DNA from: Gemmatimonadaceae bacterium
Lineage (GTDB): Bacteria > Gemmatimonadota > Gemmatimonadetes > Gemmatimonadales > Gemmatimonadaceae
Assembly (NCBI GenBank): GCA_019637355.1
Contig: JAHBVT010000001.1
Span: forward strand, 2,573,192-2,637,191
Direction: 5' to 3'
DNA length: 64,000 nt
Under the pieces are notes generated by a model. It had not been told where the DNA came from and did no database searches. It was given only the letters and a program-made list of their open reading frames with translations. Shown piece after piece: positions 63,374-64,000 of the stretch. The stretch's first letter is position 1. Every line of letters starts with the position of its first letter. A program made the translations under genes and the position numbers.

Positions 63374-64000
63374 ATGACTTCGCCTATGTCACGCCCAGTC
63401 ACATTCCTACGCCTTGCGGCACTGCTCGCGTTCGTCACCGCCTCGCTGGGGGCGCAAGCACGCCCGGCCGACATCGTCGTGCTCAACGGCCGCATCTATA
63501 CTGCGGACGCGGCGCGCCCGATTGTCGCGGCGATGGCCGTGCGCGACGGCCGCGTCGTGTTCACCGGCGACGCCGCCGGCGCACGCGCCCTTGTCGGCAA
63601 CGCCACGCGCGTGCTGGACCTCCAGGGCAAGACCGTCATCCCCGGAATGACCGACGCGCACGCGCACGTGCTCGGCCTCGGCCAGCGCCTGCAGTCGGTG
63701 GATCTGTTCGAGACGCGGTCCTTTGATGAAGTCGTCGCCCGCGTGGTGGAGCGCGCGAAGGAAACGCCCAAGGGTGAGTGGATCCTCGGCCGCGGCTGGG
63801 ACCAGAACGACTGGGGCAACACCTCCTGGCCCACGCACGAAGCGTTGTCGCGCGCCGTGCCCGACCATCCGGTGATGCTCACGCGCGTGGACGGACACGC
63901 CGGCATCGCCAACGCCGCGGCGATGCGCGCTGCCAGTCTCACGCGCAGCACCCGCAGCCCCGCCGGCGGAGAGATCATCAAGGACGCGCAGGGGAATCCC
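63374..64000 (+). CDS. Amidohydrolase (YtcJ-like), N-terminal part
   Basis: Starts at ATG 63374 (or 63386) and runs off the window after 209 codons. Signal peptide VTFLRLAALLAFVTASLGAQ. DIVVLNGRIYTADAARPIVA, VRDGRVVFTGDAAGARALVG, KTVIPGMTDAHAHVLGLGQR (metal-binding H-x-H) and EWILGRGWDQNDW are typical of exported YtcJ-like amidohydrolases. The catalytic C-terminal part is outside the window. Confidence 0.9.
   Translation, partial: MTSPMSRPVTFLRLAALLAFVTASLGAQARPADIVVLNGRIYTADAARPIVAAMAVRDGRVVFTGDAAGARALVGNATRVLDLQGKTVIPGMTDAHAHVLGLGQRLQSVDLFETRSFDEVVARVVERAKETPKGEWILGRGWDQNDWGNTSWPTHEALSRAVPDHPVMLTRVDGHAGIANAAAMRAASLTRSTRSPAGGEIIKDAQGNP

Overview
This 64-kb window is high-GC bacterial DNA. 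Its gene content (a 'PadR regulator plus 877-residue duplicated FtsX/MacB permease' pair, several 6-bladed beta-propeller lipoproteins, serine hydrolases, S41 and M61 peptidases, an M56-TonB fusion with a BlaI-type repressor) suggests a Gemmatimonadota-like chromosome. That assignment is inferred from gene content only; no rRNA, tRNA or marker gene is present.

Region 1 (1-820) is the start of a mercury operon on the minus strand: merR with three Hg-type cysteines, a CP-motif thioredoxin-like protein, and the first codons of a MerT/MerF-like transporter, driven by a classical 19-bp-spacer MerR promoter.

Region 2 (853-24074) is a chromosomal integron cassette array without an integrase in view. 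I count 22 attC sites, three of them split by insertion sequences, all in the same orientation. Cassette cargo: a RelA/SpoT-type synthetase, a HEPN-domain protein and a second HEPN-like one, two identical copies of a ParE-type toxin-antitoxin cassette, a VapBC cassette, three small lipoproteins, a serine hydrolase, one gene-less cassette, and eight copies of a ~180-bp gene-less cassette family. Three IS110-family elements sit inside attC sites. Two near-identical copies of one element lie at the same point in the variable hairpin. A different one sits exactly in the R' GTT box. Their non-coding ends contain short matches to the attC/IS junctions, as expected of bridge-RNA guides. Between two attC sites lies a 5.4-kb block on the opposite strand holding an operon for a secreted six-cysteine peptide: AraC-type regulator, 70-residue precursor-like peptide, CVWC thiol oxidoreductase, beta-propeller lipoprotein and a YkgJ-type cysteine-cluster protein. 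This is the best candidate for an undescribed system.

Region 3 (24.1-37.9 kb) is a decaying extension of the array: a serine hydrolase, a SoxR-like MerR regulator with its own 19-bp-spacer promoter and target genes, an SDR, a ParB-like protein and a DUF998 protein ending in a weak attC (30065). Next come the PadR/permease pair, an SRPBCC/ArsR pair, a MazF toxin with a truncated MazE and a half-attC remnant, an S41 protease with another remnant (37444), and several gene fragments.

Region 4 (37.9-64 kb) is ordinary chromosome: a serine hydrolase, small membrane proteins, a MacAB-like efflux system (two permeases, ATPase, adaptor), a membrane alpha/beta hydrolase, a BlaI/M56-TonB sensor pair, a PqqD - HPr-kinase-like - nucleotidyltransferase operon followed by two glycosyltransferase genes, a SoxR with its divergent target, an M61 peptidase, GDPD, a SolA-type oxidase, an outer-membrane barrel and the start of an amidohydrolase. 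No CRISPR array, prophage, rRNA or tRNA gene was seen.
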